This document shows, in pieces, positions 44,044 through 52,497 of a stretch of 64,000 bases of DNA (positions within the stretch are counted from its first letter, which is position 1; every line of letters begins with the position of its first letter). Below the pieces are notes generated by a model, which did no database searches, was not told where the DNA came from, and saw only the letters and a list, made by a program, of their open reading frames with translations. The position numbers and the translations under genes are program-made. Source of the DNA: Lysobacterales bacterium 66-474 (GTDB lineage Bacteria; Pseudomonadota; Gammaproteobacteria; Xanthomonadales; Rhodanobacteraceae); the NCBI GenBank assembly GCA_001899805.1, contig MKWP01000015.1, positions 806,001 to 870,000 on the forward strand, given 5' to 3'.

Positions 44044-45054
44044 ATGAAAGCGTATGCATACGTCAACCGAATTTCGCTCGACGATTTGCGTTCCATTGAG
44101 ATACCCGATCCGAAACCGGGACCATATGACGTCGTGCTGCGGATGCAAGCGGCTGCTCTCAACTATCGTGATCTCGCAATCGCGCGCGGCCAGTACCATA
44201 TCAACGTCGATCCACCACTGGTGCCGCTCTCCGATGGTGCCGGAGAGGTCGTTGCGGTCGGCGACCAGGTTACACGTCTGCGGGTTGGCGAACTTGCTTG
44301 CCCCACTTACCTACCCGACTGGATTGACGGGCCTTGCAACCCAGCGGCCATCCGCCGCAGGCTCGGCGGTCCGAACAACGGAGTGCTCTTGGAGCTCTTC
44401 TGCGCCCACGAAGAAGCGGTAGTTCGGGCACCAACTCATCTGGAGCCAGCAGAAGCAGCAACTTTGCCGGTTACTGCGGTCACGGCTTGGCACTCCCTTT
44501 ACCGACTTGGGAATCTTCGTCCTAGTCAAACAGTTGTGGTACTAGGCAGTGGCGGTGTATCAACTACCGCAGTGCAGATCGCCAAAGCCGGCGGTGCAAG
44601 AGTCATATCCGTTACCCGCAGCGCGAGCAAGGCAAACCAACTCCGCGAAATCGGTGCGCACTATGTGGTCACCTGCGGCGATTCGGACGAGTGGCCGCGC
44701 CAGGTCGAAGAAATTACAGGCGGCGATGGCGCCGATGTCGTCGTGGACGTCGTAGGCGCCGGATCGCTCTCCCGCTCAATTCGTGCCTTACGGATGCCAG
44801 GATGCGTACATTTGGTGGGATACGCCGCAGGCACGTCCGCTTCATTCGACATCTTCGACGCCATTCGTCACGGTGTAACGATCCACGTAGCAACTGCTGG
44901 AAATCGTTCTGATTTCGAAGCGTTGGTACGCGTTTTCGAGCAACATCGGATCAAACCAGCGGTACATAAGGCGTTCCCTGTCAGCGAGATCCACAGAGCT
45001 TTCGAGGAACTAGCGACCGGCGGTCAATTTGGCAAAGTGGTGCTGACCTTCTGA
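44044..45054 (+). CDS. MDR-family alcohol dehydrogenase/quinone reductase
   Basis: A 336-residue medium-chain dehydrogenase/reductase. The N-terminal GroES-like domain (PKPGPYDVVLRMQAAALNYR, SDGAGEVVAVGDQV) is followed by a Rossmann domain with VVVLGSGGVSTTAVQIAKAGG and GADVVVDVVGAGSLSRSI. The structural-zinc cysteine cluster and most catalytic zinc ligands are absent, so it belongs with zinc-independent quinone oxidoreductase- or enoyl reductase-like members. It has GAGG before the ATG and stands alone. Confidence 0.87.
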   Translation: MKAYAYVNRISLDDLRSIEIPDPKPGPYDVVLRMQAAALNYRDLAIARGQYHINVDPPLVPLSDGAGEVVAVGDQVTRLRVGELACPTYLPDWIDGPCNPAAIRRRLGGPNNGVLLELFCAHEEAVVRAPTHLEPAEAATLPVTAVTAWHSLYRLGNLRPSQTVVVLGSGGVSTTAVQIAKAGGARVISVTRSASKANQLREIGAHYVVTCGDSDEWPRQVEEITGGDGADVVVDVVGAGSLSRSIRALRMPGCVHLVGYAAGTSASFDIFDAIRHGVTIHVATAGNRSDFEALVRVFEQHRIKPAVHKAFPVSEIHRAFEELATGGQFGKVVLTF

Positions 45055-45212
45055 AAGGTTCTGAGCTTTGGGGTCGAAGGATCACCGCATGGTGGCTAAC
45101 CGTTCGCTGCAGCCGACCGTCGCCCGCTACGCGGACCGTATGTGGCTGAGATCAAACGTTGTTAAGCAAAGCAGACACTCATACTCAACTCACCATCGGC
45201 AGGTTCGGGTCG

Positions 45213-45271
45213 ACTGTTGCCCGTCGTCGGACCTACCGCGTGAGCATCGCTGATCAACATCGGTACGATGG
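45213..45271 (+). repeat. dispersed repeat A, copy 1
   Basis: 59 bases (core GTCGTCGGACCTACCGCGTG) almost identical to 57628-57686 in the same orientation. The copies lie on the left and right sides of the galactosamine cluster. I cannot assign the repeat to a named family. Confidence 0.85.
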
Positions 45272-45332
45272 TCAGCCATTATCGGAACAGGTGGTCAACC
45301 AGACAGGAATACTCTGTGAAACGGTTACAGGC

Positions 45333-45360
45333 GTTCGCTGTCGCGCAGTCAGCTCAGAAA
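45333..45360 (+). repeat. solitary degenerate CRISPR repeat
   Basis: 28 bases matching the array repeat at 26 positions, differing at the end of the first stem arm (CTGTC) and within the second (GTCAG). The CTCAGAAA handle is intact. It stands alone, 15.4 kb from the array, beside an IS21 relic, and is followed by AGCAGGGAATTAACTGCGCC. Confidence 0.8.
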
Positions 45361-45391
45361 AGCAGGGAATTAACTGCGCCGTATTCCGAAA

Positions 45392-45890
45392 CTGTTGAGT
45401 TTCATCCAAAACTGATCCACTCTCGTGGGTGATTTCCGTCGAATTTTGAGCCACCTCCTACCGCCTTCCGCCCGGCATCCGAGCGGGAGCACGAGGAGTG
45501 ATCGACGTGGCTTTGTTGAGCGTGATTCGACGTTGGCACCTGCGCGATGACATTTCGGTCCGGGAGATTGCTCGGCGCACGAAATTGTCGCGCAACACCA
45601 TCAAGAAGTACTTGGCGAGTGGGGAGGTCTAGCCTTGCTATCCCAAGCGCAAGAGTCCTAGCAAGCTTGACCCGTGCGCGGGCGAGCTGACTGATTGGCA
45701 GCGCGAGAACGCATCGTTGCCGCGCAAGCACGGCGCACGACGCAGCAGATGTACATGATGTTGCGGGCGAAGGGCTATCCGGGTTCCTCCGGCCGAGTAG
45801 CGGCGTTTGCGCGAGAGTGGCGGCATATCGAGCAGGAGCGCTTGCGCACCGCGAGGCGCGGAACCTTCGTGCCGTTGGTGTTCACTGCCG
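45392..45890 (+). mobile_element. IS21-family relic with broken istA
   Basis: An IS21-like end (TGTTGAGTTTCATCC, AAAACTGATCCAC) precedes a GTG at 45498. The reading LLSVIRRWHLRDDISVREIA then RRTKLSRNTIKKYLASGEV is the IstA helix-turn-helix. It stops at TAG near 45631. Remnants KSPSKLDPCAGELTDW and, in another frame, AAFAREWRHIEQERLRTARR and GTFVPLVF follow. The DDE domain and istB are gone. Confidence 0.85.
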
Positions 45891-45897
45891 GCGATCT

Positions 45898-45927
45898 GAA
45901 GTGTCCGCAAAATCAGGGTAGAACCCG
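45898..45927 (+). repeat. IS3-type end, repeat B copy 1
   Basis: GAAGTGTCCGC and GGGTAGAACCCG match the insertion-sequence end at 58421-58450 at 27 of 30 positions, same orientation. It cuts off the istA relic and lies 12 bases from the end of the kinase gene. Confidence 0.75.
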
Positions 45928-45938
45928 GAAGTTGCCGC

Positions 45939-46898
45939 TCACGCTCGCGGAGCGACGCCAAGCGAACCGGCAAGCCGAGCCGCGTAGAGCGCGGCGCCGA
46001 TGTGCGGCTCATGCACGGGTTTCAAGAAATCGAACGGATGCCGGGTCGCCTGCAGCGCCTCCCGAAAAGGCTTTGACAAGAGATGTCCTGTATTGAAGGC
46101 GCCTCCCGAACCGGAAACGAGCGCCACCTCTTCGGGCTCGAACCGCAAGGCAACACGGACCGCCAGCGCAATCCGCGCCAGTTCTTCACCCGCCTGCGCG
46201 AAAATCCCGATGGCTTCGGCGTCGCCGGCTTGTGCAGCGCTTGCGACCAGCTGCGAAAGCTGCGCCAACTCGCCACGAGATGAGGCGTGTTCGCCATAGA
46301 CATAGGTGCAGATATCGAAATCGGTCTGCAGCCCCAAGGCCTCGTTGAACAACGCGTGCAGCGGTCCCTTCGGCAGACGGCCATCGCTCATGCGCGAGTA
46401 CTTGTTCAGGCCCTGGATCGCAATCCAGTATGCCGAGCCTTCGTCGGAAAATGCCTCGCCCCAGCCACCGGCCCGGGCAGCAAGCCCCTGACGCTGGCCA
46501 TAGCCGATCGAGCCGGTTCCGGCCACGATGTTGATGCCGTCTGCACAGGCCAGGGAACCGGCCCACCCACACACCATGTCGTTGTCACAGGTGTAACGAT
46601 CGTGGCCGAGAATCGGCTCCGGAAGCGCACGCAGGCGGGGCACCATGCTGCTGTCCTCGCCGAACGCCGGCAAGCCGAAGAAGGCATGACTGACGTCCGC
46701 CGCCACGATCGAAGCCGTGCGCAGGATTTCATCGATCCCCCGGGCGAGCACCTCGCGCACGCCGTCCAACCCGACTTGCGGGTGGTAGGTCGTCCCCAAC
46801 TGTGCTTCCGCCAACAAACAGCCGCGATGATCGATGAGCGCGAAGCGGGTCTTGGTCCCGCCACCGTCGACACCGAGGAAATATCCGGGGCCGGTCAT
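45939..46898 (-). CDS. BadF/BadG-family sugar kinase (AgaK-like GalNAc kinase)
   Basis: A 319-residue ASKHA-fold kinase. YFLGVDGGGTKTRFALID is the phosphate-1 loop, NIVAGTGSIGYGQR the phosphate-2 loop and GWGEAFSDEGSAYWIAIQGL the N-acetylglucosamine-kinase-type motif. In proteobacterial N-acetylgalactosamine clusters a kinase of this type (AgaK) makes GalNAc-6-phosphate after non-PTS uptake; the presence of agaS, agaZ-like and agaR-like genes supports the same job here. It overlaps the agaS stop by 4 bases. The ATG at 46898 was chosen because upstream residues are not kinase-like. Confidence 0.8.
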   Translation of the reverse strand: MTGPGYFLGVDGGGTKTRFALIDHRGCLLAEAQLGTTYHPQVGLDGVREVLARGIDEILRTASIVAADVSHAFFGLPAFGEDSSMVPRLRALPEPILGHDRYTCDNDMVCGWAGSLACADGINIVAGTGSIGYGQRQGLAARAGGWGEAFSDEGSAYWIAIQGLNKYSRMSDGRLPKGPLHALFNEALGLQTDFDICTYVYGEHASSRGELAQLSQLVASAAQAGDAEAIGIFAQAGEELARIALAVRVALRFEPEEVALVSGSGGAFNTGHLLSKPFREALQATRHPFDFLKPVHEPHIGAALYAARLAGSLGVAPRA

Positions 46899-48079
46899 GC
46901 CGCTGCGTGGATGCGCACGCCCTGCACGACCCGATTTACCATCCCCTGCGGGTTCGGATTGTCCGGCATGATCCCGCGCGCAAGCGAGGCTTGCAAGGCA
47001 AAGACCTGCGCAGCCGCGACATAGGGCCAAACCAGGTCCACGTCGTCGGCTTGCGCCATGCCGGGAACCACGATCGTGTCATCGGTCGCGCCGGAACGCG
47101 GTTGCGCAGTCACTTCGATGACGCGCGCGGCCACGCCGTCGTGACGAAGCTCGTCGACCAGATCGTGGTCGTAGCTCCGCGTGAGCGGATTGTTGGACAC
47201 GAACACGACCACGAGCGTGTTGCTGGTGACGAAGGTCTTTGGACCATGGCGAAAGCCGAGTGGCGAATCGAAGCAGGTTGCAACGGTTCCGTTGCACAGT
47301 TCACCCAGTTTCAACGCCGCCTCGCGGGCCAGTCCCTGCAGCAGGCCGCTGCCAAGATAAGCCACGCGATCGTGGCGCTGGTCGGCAAGCGCCTGCAGGG
47401 CTGGCCACGCGTCGTCGATGACAGCCGCGGTTGCACTCGTCATAGGCTGGATGCGCGCATCCAGCGCGTGCGCCGGCGACAGCGCCGCGAGCGTGGCATA
47501 GAGCATGCAACTGAAACTCGAGGTCATCGCGAAACCGGCGTCGTGGGTCTCCTCCGGCAATTGTAAGGTCAGCGAATCCTTGACCTGGATGCGGCCCAGC
47601 GCGCCGTCGGCGTTGCATGTCACGACCAGATGGCGGCTTTTCGGAACGCATGCTTCGACAAGCTCGACCGCTGCAAGGCTCTCGGGGCTATTGCCGGAGC
47701 GGCCGAACGAGACCATCAGCAGCGGGTGCCGTGGATCCAGATACAGGTCCGGTGCACTGACAAGGTCGGTCGTGGGAACGGCATCCACGCGTGCGGCCAG
47801 TTGCCTGTCGAGCACCGGCGCCAGGCACTGGCCAATGTATGCGGAACTGCCCGCGCCCGCCAGGATCACGCGTGCAGCCGCGGTGTCGGTCACAGGCGCA
47901 ACGAACCGCTGCAGGCGATCATGCATGCCCGCCACGAGGGCGCGGGTACGCTCGAGCATTCGTGGCTGCTGTTCGATTTCGCGAGCGGTACGCAGTGCGC
48001 CGCGCGCGGCGAGCTGTGTCTCGGATATCCCCAAGTATTCAATTCGATGTGCGGGCATGGCAGGCATAGTGGTAGTCAT
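46895..48079 (-). CDS. agaS: AgaS-type SIS-domain deaminase/isomerase
   Basis: A 394-residue double-SIS protein. YLGISETQLAARGALRTARE is the AgaS start, ILAGAGSSAYIGQCLAPVL and MVSFGRSGNSPESLAAVELV the first SIS sugar-phosphate site, and the second SIS domain runs from about residue 205 (YLGSGLLQGLAREAALKLGE). AgaS converts galactosamine-6-phosphate to tagatose-6-phosphate with loss of ammonia. It overlaps its neighbours on both sides (kinase by 4, GatZ/AgaZ-type gene by 41 bases), so it is part of one operon. Confidence 0.87.
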   Translation of the reverse strand: MTTTMPAMPAHRIEYLGISETQLAARGALRTAREIEQQPRMLERTRALVAGMHDRLQRFVAPVTDTAAARVILAGAGSSAYIGQCLAPVLDRQLAARVDAVPTTDLVSAPDLYLDPRHPLLMVSFGRSGNSPESLAAVELVEACVPKSRHLVVTCNADGALGRIQVKDSLTLQLPEETHDAGFAMTSSFSCMLYATLAALSPAHALDARIQPMTSATAAVIDDAWPALQALADQRHDRVAYLGSGLLQGLAREAALKLGELCNGTVATCFDSPLGFRHGPKTFVTSNTLVVVFVSNNPLTRSYDHDLVDELRHDGVAARVIEVTAQPRSGATDDTIVVPGMAQADDVDLVWPYVAAAQVFALQASLARGIMPDNPNPQGMVNRVVQGVRIHAAA

Positions 48080-49325
48080 CCAGAACAGTCATCACGTGCG
48101 CCAGGACCCACGCCTTCGGGTCGCGCACGGCACCGGAGCGCAGTGAAGACAGCGCGCCGGGCAGGTACTGGCTGAGCAGCGGCATGGGTGGCGGCTGTTC
48201 GGCAAGGTTGGAAAACAGACGCTCGCGCGCGGACTCGATCACAGGATCGGGCCAGTAATAACGGATGCGATCGCTCAGGCTGTATTGCATGTCGATCTCC
48301 AACGCGCGGCCCTCCGCGTGGTAATAGCGTCGCCACTGCGCAGGCTGCTCGTGCATGCACCCCAGCACGGTGGCGCGCAGCCGTGCGCGGCGTTCCACGG
48401 GAATCCATTCGTTTTCGATTGCGTCCAATGCCCACAGCGCCTCGCGCAGGGCGAACGTCAGTCCGGGCCCGACCTTGAGGATCGCGAAATGATCGCGTAC
48501 CAGCGCACGCAGTGCGGTGCGGGCCTGGTAGTCGGTGGAATGGGCCTCGAACACCAGGCCCGGTATGTTCTCAATCGCCTCGCTCAACTTGCGCGCTTTT
48601 TCCGGCTGGTAATCGACCACGTCATGGTGGTCGAACTCCACGCCCGGCTGCACTACCGAGGCAATCACGCGTTGCCAGGCCGATGCGAGGCCTGCCGCCA
48701 TGAACGCCTTCCGGTGTGCCGCGATGGTAGCCAGCGCCGCTTCCGGCGTGGTGACGGCAAGTCCTTCGATCGCCTCGGCGGCGCCACCGGGTGTCGGCAC
48801 CTCGGTGCCGATCACGTACACCGGAGGCGCGCAACCGAGGCGGCTGCAAGCCGCTTCGGCGGCCCGGCACAACCGCACCGCACGGCGCACGATTTCGGCT
48901 TCCGGCAACGACACCGGATCATCGGCACAGGCCATCGAGCAATCCAGGTGGATCTTGTGGAAGCCTGCCGCGACATAGGCTTCCACCATGGATTCGGCCT
49001 TGTCCATCGCCGCACCGGCATCGAGGTGCGTCCATGGATTGGGGCCGAGGTGATCACCGCCCAGCACGATCCGGGAAACTGGCAGGCCAACGCGTTCGGC
49101 GATCGCATGCACGAACTCGACGAACCCGGCAGGGCGCATGCCGGTATAGCCGCCATCCTGGTTGACCTGGTTGCAGGTGGCCTCGAACAGGACCATCGGC
49201 GTGTCATGCAGCAGTGCGTGTTGCAGGGTCGCTTCCACGACCAGGGGATGCGCGGAGCACACCGAGGTGATGCCGCGGATGTCTCCCTGCCGATGCTTTC
49301 CCAGCAACGTTTGAATGTCATGCAT
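48039..49325 (-). CDS. GatZ/KbaZ/AgaZ-family protein
   Basis: A 428-residue TIM-barrel protein. RGITSVCSAHPLVVEATLQH, VLFEATCNQVNQDGGYTGMR and ILGGDHLGPNPW-like text (VLGGDHLGPNPWTHL) are diagnostic of the D-tagatose-1,6-bisphosphate aldolase Z subunit family. In enterobacteria the Z subunit stabilises the Y aldolase; in other proteobacterial GalNAc pathways the AgaZ homologue has been assigned as tagatose-6-phosphate kinase. No aldolase Y gene is present in this cluster. ATG 49325 has GGAGAG upstream. Confidence 0.85.
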   Translation of the reverse strand: MHDIQTLLGKHRQGDIRGITSVCSAHPLVVEATLQHALLHDTPMVLFEATCNQVNQDGGYTGMRPAGFVEFVHAIAERVGLPVSRIVLGGDHLGPNPWTHLDAGAAMDKAESMVEAYVAAGFHKIHLDCSMACADDPVSLPEAEIVRRAVRLCRAAEAACSRLGCAPPVYVIGTEVPTPGGAAEAIEGLAVTTPEAALATIAAHRKAFMAAGLASAWQRVIASVVQPGVEFDHHDVVDYQPEKARKLSEAIENIPGLVFEAHSTDYQARTALRALVRDHFAILKVGPGLTFALREALWALDAIENEWIPVERRARLRATVLGCMHEQPAQWRRYYHAEGRALEIDMQYSLSDRIRYYWPDPVIESARERLFSNLAEQPPPMPLLSQYLPGALSSLRSGAVRDPKAWVLAHVMTVLDDYHYACHARTSN

Positions 49326-49341
49326 CGTCGCCACTCTCCAT

Positions 49342-50262
49342 TCAAACCGCGGGCAGTGTTGCAGGCGCATCGCGTTCCGGCTGCAACACCAGCAACAGCG
49401 ATGCCGTCAGCGCCAGCACGAGACCCAGCAGCTTCAACGGTTCCGGCACGACGCCCGCAATCAGCATCGCCAAGGCCGCGGTGACGAGCGGCGCGCCAGC
49501 ATTGGTCAGCGGTGCAACCACGATGGCCTTGCCATAGCGGAAGGCCAGCACCAGCGTCAGCGCTCCGACTGCGTTCAGGACCTGGATCGCCGCAGCCATC
49601 CAGGGGCCATCCCATCCCCAATTGACGGTCTGGCCGAAGTCGGTCATTGCCACGGCCACCGGCACCAGCAAGAGCGCCCCGACCGTCATGTAGAAAAAGA
49701 TGCTGTCGGCGCCAACATGCTGGTTCGCCAGTTTCATCAGATAAGCCTGCACGCCCCACGCCAGCATGATCAACATTGACTGCAGGAACCAGCCGACGCC
49801 TGCTCCGTTGCCGCCCCCCGCCGACAGGTTCAACAACGGCAGGGCCACCAGCGCGAGCACGATTCCCAGCGTACCCGCGCGTCCAGTGCGTTCACGCAGC
49901 AATGCGAAGGACAAGACGATGGTCACCACGGGTGACAGCGAGATGATGGGAAAGATGAAATAGGCCGGTCCGATGGTCAGGGTGTGGAACAGCAGCATCT
50001 GCCCGCCGGCTCCAAGCAGCCCAATCATCAGGCCGTAGGTCATCGCTCGCCGCGTTCGATCGAGCTTCCAGCCACCCAGCCACAGAATGATCACTGCTGG
50101 TGGAATCATCGTCAGCGCCCAGACGCAGTAGACCAATGTCTCCGGGAACCCGTGTTCCGCCGACAGCTCCGAAAGCGCTCCCCAGACGCCCCACAGCACC
50201 ACGGTCGTGAGCGAACAACCCACCCACATGCGACGAGCGGAGGGCCCGGCGGCGCTGGTCAT
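49342..50262 (-). CDS. DMT/EamA-superfamily transporter
   Basis: A 306-residue protein with about ten membrane helices in two homologous halves, typical of drug/metabolite (EamA/GRP-like) transporters. Examples are TTVVLWGVWGALSELSA at the start, AMTYGLMIGLLGAGGQMLL and ALTLVLAFRYGKAIVVAPLT near the end. Its place between the GatZ-type gene and the galactosidase, on the same strand with a 4-base overlap to the latter, suggests it imports the sugar released in the periplasm. A sugar permease role is inferred from context. Confidence 0.78.
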   Translation of the reverse strand: MTSAAGPSARRMWVGCSLTTVVLWGVWGALSELSAEHGFPETLVYCVWALTMIPPAVIILWLGGWKLDRTRRAMTYGLMIGLLGAGGQMLLFHTLTIGPAYFIFPIISLSPVVTIVLSFALLRERTGRAGTLGIVLALVALPLLNLSAGGGNGAGVGWFLQSMLIMLAWGVQAYLMKLANQHVGADSIFFYMTVGALLLVPVAVAMTDFGQTVNWGWDGPWMAAAIQVLNAVGALTLVLAFRYGKAIVVAPLTNAGAPLVTAALAMLIAGVVPEPLKLLGLVLALTASLLLVLQPERDAPATLPAV

Positions 50263-52388
50263 GCCGATTTCCCGATGGACGTTGCCTTGAGCAGCAGGAA
50301 ATGTTCGAAGCGCGCGTGCAAGGTGTTGGCTTGCGCATCGACCTTGCCAAGCTCGACGTCATCGAACAGGTCGTGGACGCGATAACGGCCTGCGGCCAAG
50401 CCCCGCAACTCCAGAGGCCCGTCCCAGCGGTCGGCGTAGAACGCGTAGTAGAGCGCATCGTCCTTGGCAATGGCATGCGCCTCGGGGCGGTCGAAGCCGA
50501 TGTCGTACAGCGAGCCCAGGTACTCGCCGTGCGGCAACATGTGCTGTCGATACAGCTCGCTCCACTTGCGCCAGAGCGCTTCCTTTTCCGGCGTCAGCAC
50601 CAAGCCACCGGGCGGCAGCGGTTCGGAGGGGTGATCAGTGTCCTTCGGCCAAGTGAACTTGGTCGAGATCACCGCGCCGATGCCGACGCTGGACGCAAAG
50701 TCCTTGCCGCCGTCGCTCAGTTCGACATGGTCCCCGGCATAGCTGCTGCGATCGCCCATCAACGCCTTCATGGACTTGCCCTTGCTGCGCACCTGCCAGG
50801 ACGAGGTTGGATCCGATGCCGGATACTGGTCGGTCGCGGGCAGGTTGTGGAAGGCGAACGCCGTGCCGCAAGGGCACAGCTCGACCACCGCGTCGGGGTT
50901 GGCCTGGTGTGCCGCGTGGTGGATCGCCTTCCAGAAGTCGGCCAGCTTCTCGCAGGATTCTTCCGGGCGCGGGTGATGGTGTGCAGGGTTGTAGCAAGGG
51001 GCGACGGCATTGAGATGCTGTCCGTCGAACTTGATTCCATCAAAACCCCAGTCGCCAATGATCTTCCTCACCAGTGCGACGTAATAGTCGACCGTGGGCT
51101 GATACGCGGGGCATTGGGTGAACGCGTTCCACCAACTGATCTTCTGCACCGATCCATCCCGATCGAGCAGCAACATTTCGGGGTGATCGTGCAGGATGTC
51201 ACTGCCCGGGTCGGCCGCGAGCGGCGCCAGCCACAGGCGCGGCCGCAAGCCCGCGCCCTTGATGGCGCGCACGAGCGCCCGCATGTCATCCTCGCCGCGC
51301 GGAAACTTGCGCGGGTCGAGTCGCCAGTCGCCCTCGTTGGTTTGCCAACCATCATCGATGACGGCCCAGCCGAAGCCGAGATCGCGCACCTTGGGCAGGG
51401 TCGCCAGCACCTGTTCGCGGGTGAAATCGCGCCCATAGCCCCAAGCGCACCAGACGGGCGCGAACGCGGCCTCCGGCGCCACGGGCGCGATCAGCCCCTG
51501 TTCCACCATGAAATCGCGATAACGCTTGAGCGGCGCGAAATGATCACCCTGGTGCACGCACAGGAACGTGTGCTCGGTCGTCAGCGTTTCACCGGGCGCC
51601 AGCGTGGCGGCATGCGTGGATTCGACCGCAATGGTCGCACCGCCCGACGTTTTGCGAACCGGCAGGTCAAGCAGTCGCGCCACCGGTTCGAGGTGCCCCA
51701 CGGCGAGGCCGACATCGCGACGCCACACATTGGCAACCGGCGTTCCCCCGCCGTAATCCGGTGCGTCCATTCCAAGCGTATTACGCTGGTCGAATCCTTT
51801 TTCGACTGGCCGCACCCAGTCGCGCCGGTCTGCGTGGGTGGTGCCCGAGAAGCTCCAGAAGCCCCCCGGTGCGTCGAACATCTCATGCGCGACGTTGCGC
51901 CAGCCATTGACCGTCAACGGCTGCGCGCCGTGGTTGCGGTAGCGCACCTGCAGCACCGCCATGCCGGGGTGCCGCGCGAAAAAGGTGGTTTCGACAACCT
52001 TCTCGACCGCGGTGTCCGAGCGTCCCGTAACCACGTGGCGGCTGCCTTTGCCGTGCTGCGGGTCCCTGATGGATTCGACTCGATGCCCGGTGAAGCGGAA
52101 GGCCGTCAGGTCGCCATCTTTCCCCAACAACACTTCACTGGCATCGTGACCCGTGATGGCGCGATTGCTCGCGAACAATCGCGTGTGCAACTGGTCGTCG
52201 AAACCGATCGCCAGATTGCCGTCGGCAACCAGCACCCGGTCGCCATCGGGGATGTGCGGCGCACCCGCGCCCCGCAATCGAGCACCACCCCGGCCCGAGG
52301 ACGGCTTGTGGGCCCAGGAAGGCAGCGCCGTCCATGCTGCGATGCCCGCGGCGAGTTTGAGAAGATTGCGGCGTCCCAGATGGGGCAT
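50259..52388 (-). CDS. Tat-exported GH36-type alpha-galactosidase/alpha-N-acetylgalactosaminidase
   Basis: A 709-residue glycoside hydrolase. GRRNLLKLAAGIAAWTALPS is a twin-arginine signal. The catalytic barrel starts with WCAWGYGRDFTREQVLATLP and GFGWAVIDDGWQTNEGDWRL; the nucleophile Asp is in WGFDGIKFDGQHLNAV, and LCPCGTAFAFHNLP follows. These are GH36/GH27-clan motifs. In a GalNAc operon the natural substrate may be alpha-linked GalNAc or galactose. ATG 52388 has GGAG eight bases upstream and starts just before the twin Arg; ATG 52418 is the alternative. It heads the leftward operon. Confidence 0.83.
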   Translation of the reverse strand: MPHLGRRNLLKLAAGIAAWTALPSWAHKPSSGRGGARLRGAGAPHIPDGDRVLVADGNLAIGFDDQLHTRLFASNRAITGHDASEVLLGKDGDLTAFRFTGHRVESIRDPQHGKGSRHVVTGRSDTAVEKVVETTFFARHPGMAVLQVRYRNHGAQPLTVNGWRNVAHEMFDAPGGFWSFSGTTHADRRDWVRPVEKGFDQRNTLGMDAPDYGGGTPVANVWRRDVGLAVGHLEPVARLLDLPVRKTSGGATIAVESTHAATLAPGETLTTEHTFLCVHQGDHFAPLKRYRDFMVEQGLIAPVAPEAAFAPVWCAWGYGRDFTREQVLATLPKVRDLGFGWAVIDDGWQTNEGDWRLDPRKFPRGEDDMRALVRAIKGAGLRPRLWLAPLAADPGSDILHDHPEMLLLDRDGSVQKISWWNAFTQCPAYQPTVDYYVALVRKIIGDWGFDGIKFDGQHLNAVAPCYNPAHHHPRPEESCEKLADFWKAIHHAAHQANPDAVVELCPCGTAFAFHNLPATDQYPASDPTSSWQVRSKGKSMKALMGDRSSYAGDHVELSDGGKDFASSVGIGAVISTKFTWPKDTDHPSEPLPPGGLVLTPEKEALWRKWSELYRQHMLPHGEYLGSLYDIGFDRPEAHAIAKDDALYYAFYADRWDGPLELRGLAAGRYRVHDLFDDVELGKVDAQANTLHARFEHFLLLKATSIGKSA

Positions 52389-52452
52389 CAAGGCGCTCCG
52401 AAGCTCAGAGGCCATCATTCTGCGACAAACGCTCGATTTGTGCAATCGATAT

Positions 52453-52481
52453 GTTTCGTTTAGTGTATCTATAGTTTCGTT
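52453..52481. promoter_or_regulatory. AgaR-type operator, galactosidase/amidohydrolase
   Basis: GTTTCGTT occurs at 52453-52460 and 52474-52481, exactly 21 bp (two helical turns) apart, in the divergent promoter. TTTCGTT direct repeats are the known binding pattern of E. coli AgaR; the regulator gene lies 1.2 kb away. Confidence 0.72.
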
Positions 52482-52497
52482 GTGATCGGAGATTGGC

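Noticed and set aside
45105-45112. GTTCGCTG-like octamers elsewhere (for example about 45102 and 38781) as further CRISPR-repeat relics.
   Set aside because: Only eight bases match and the hairpin and handle are missing.
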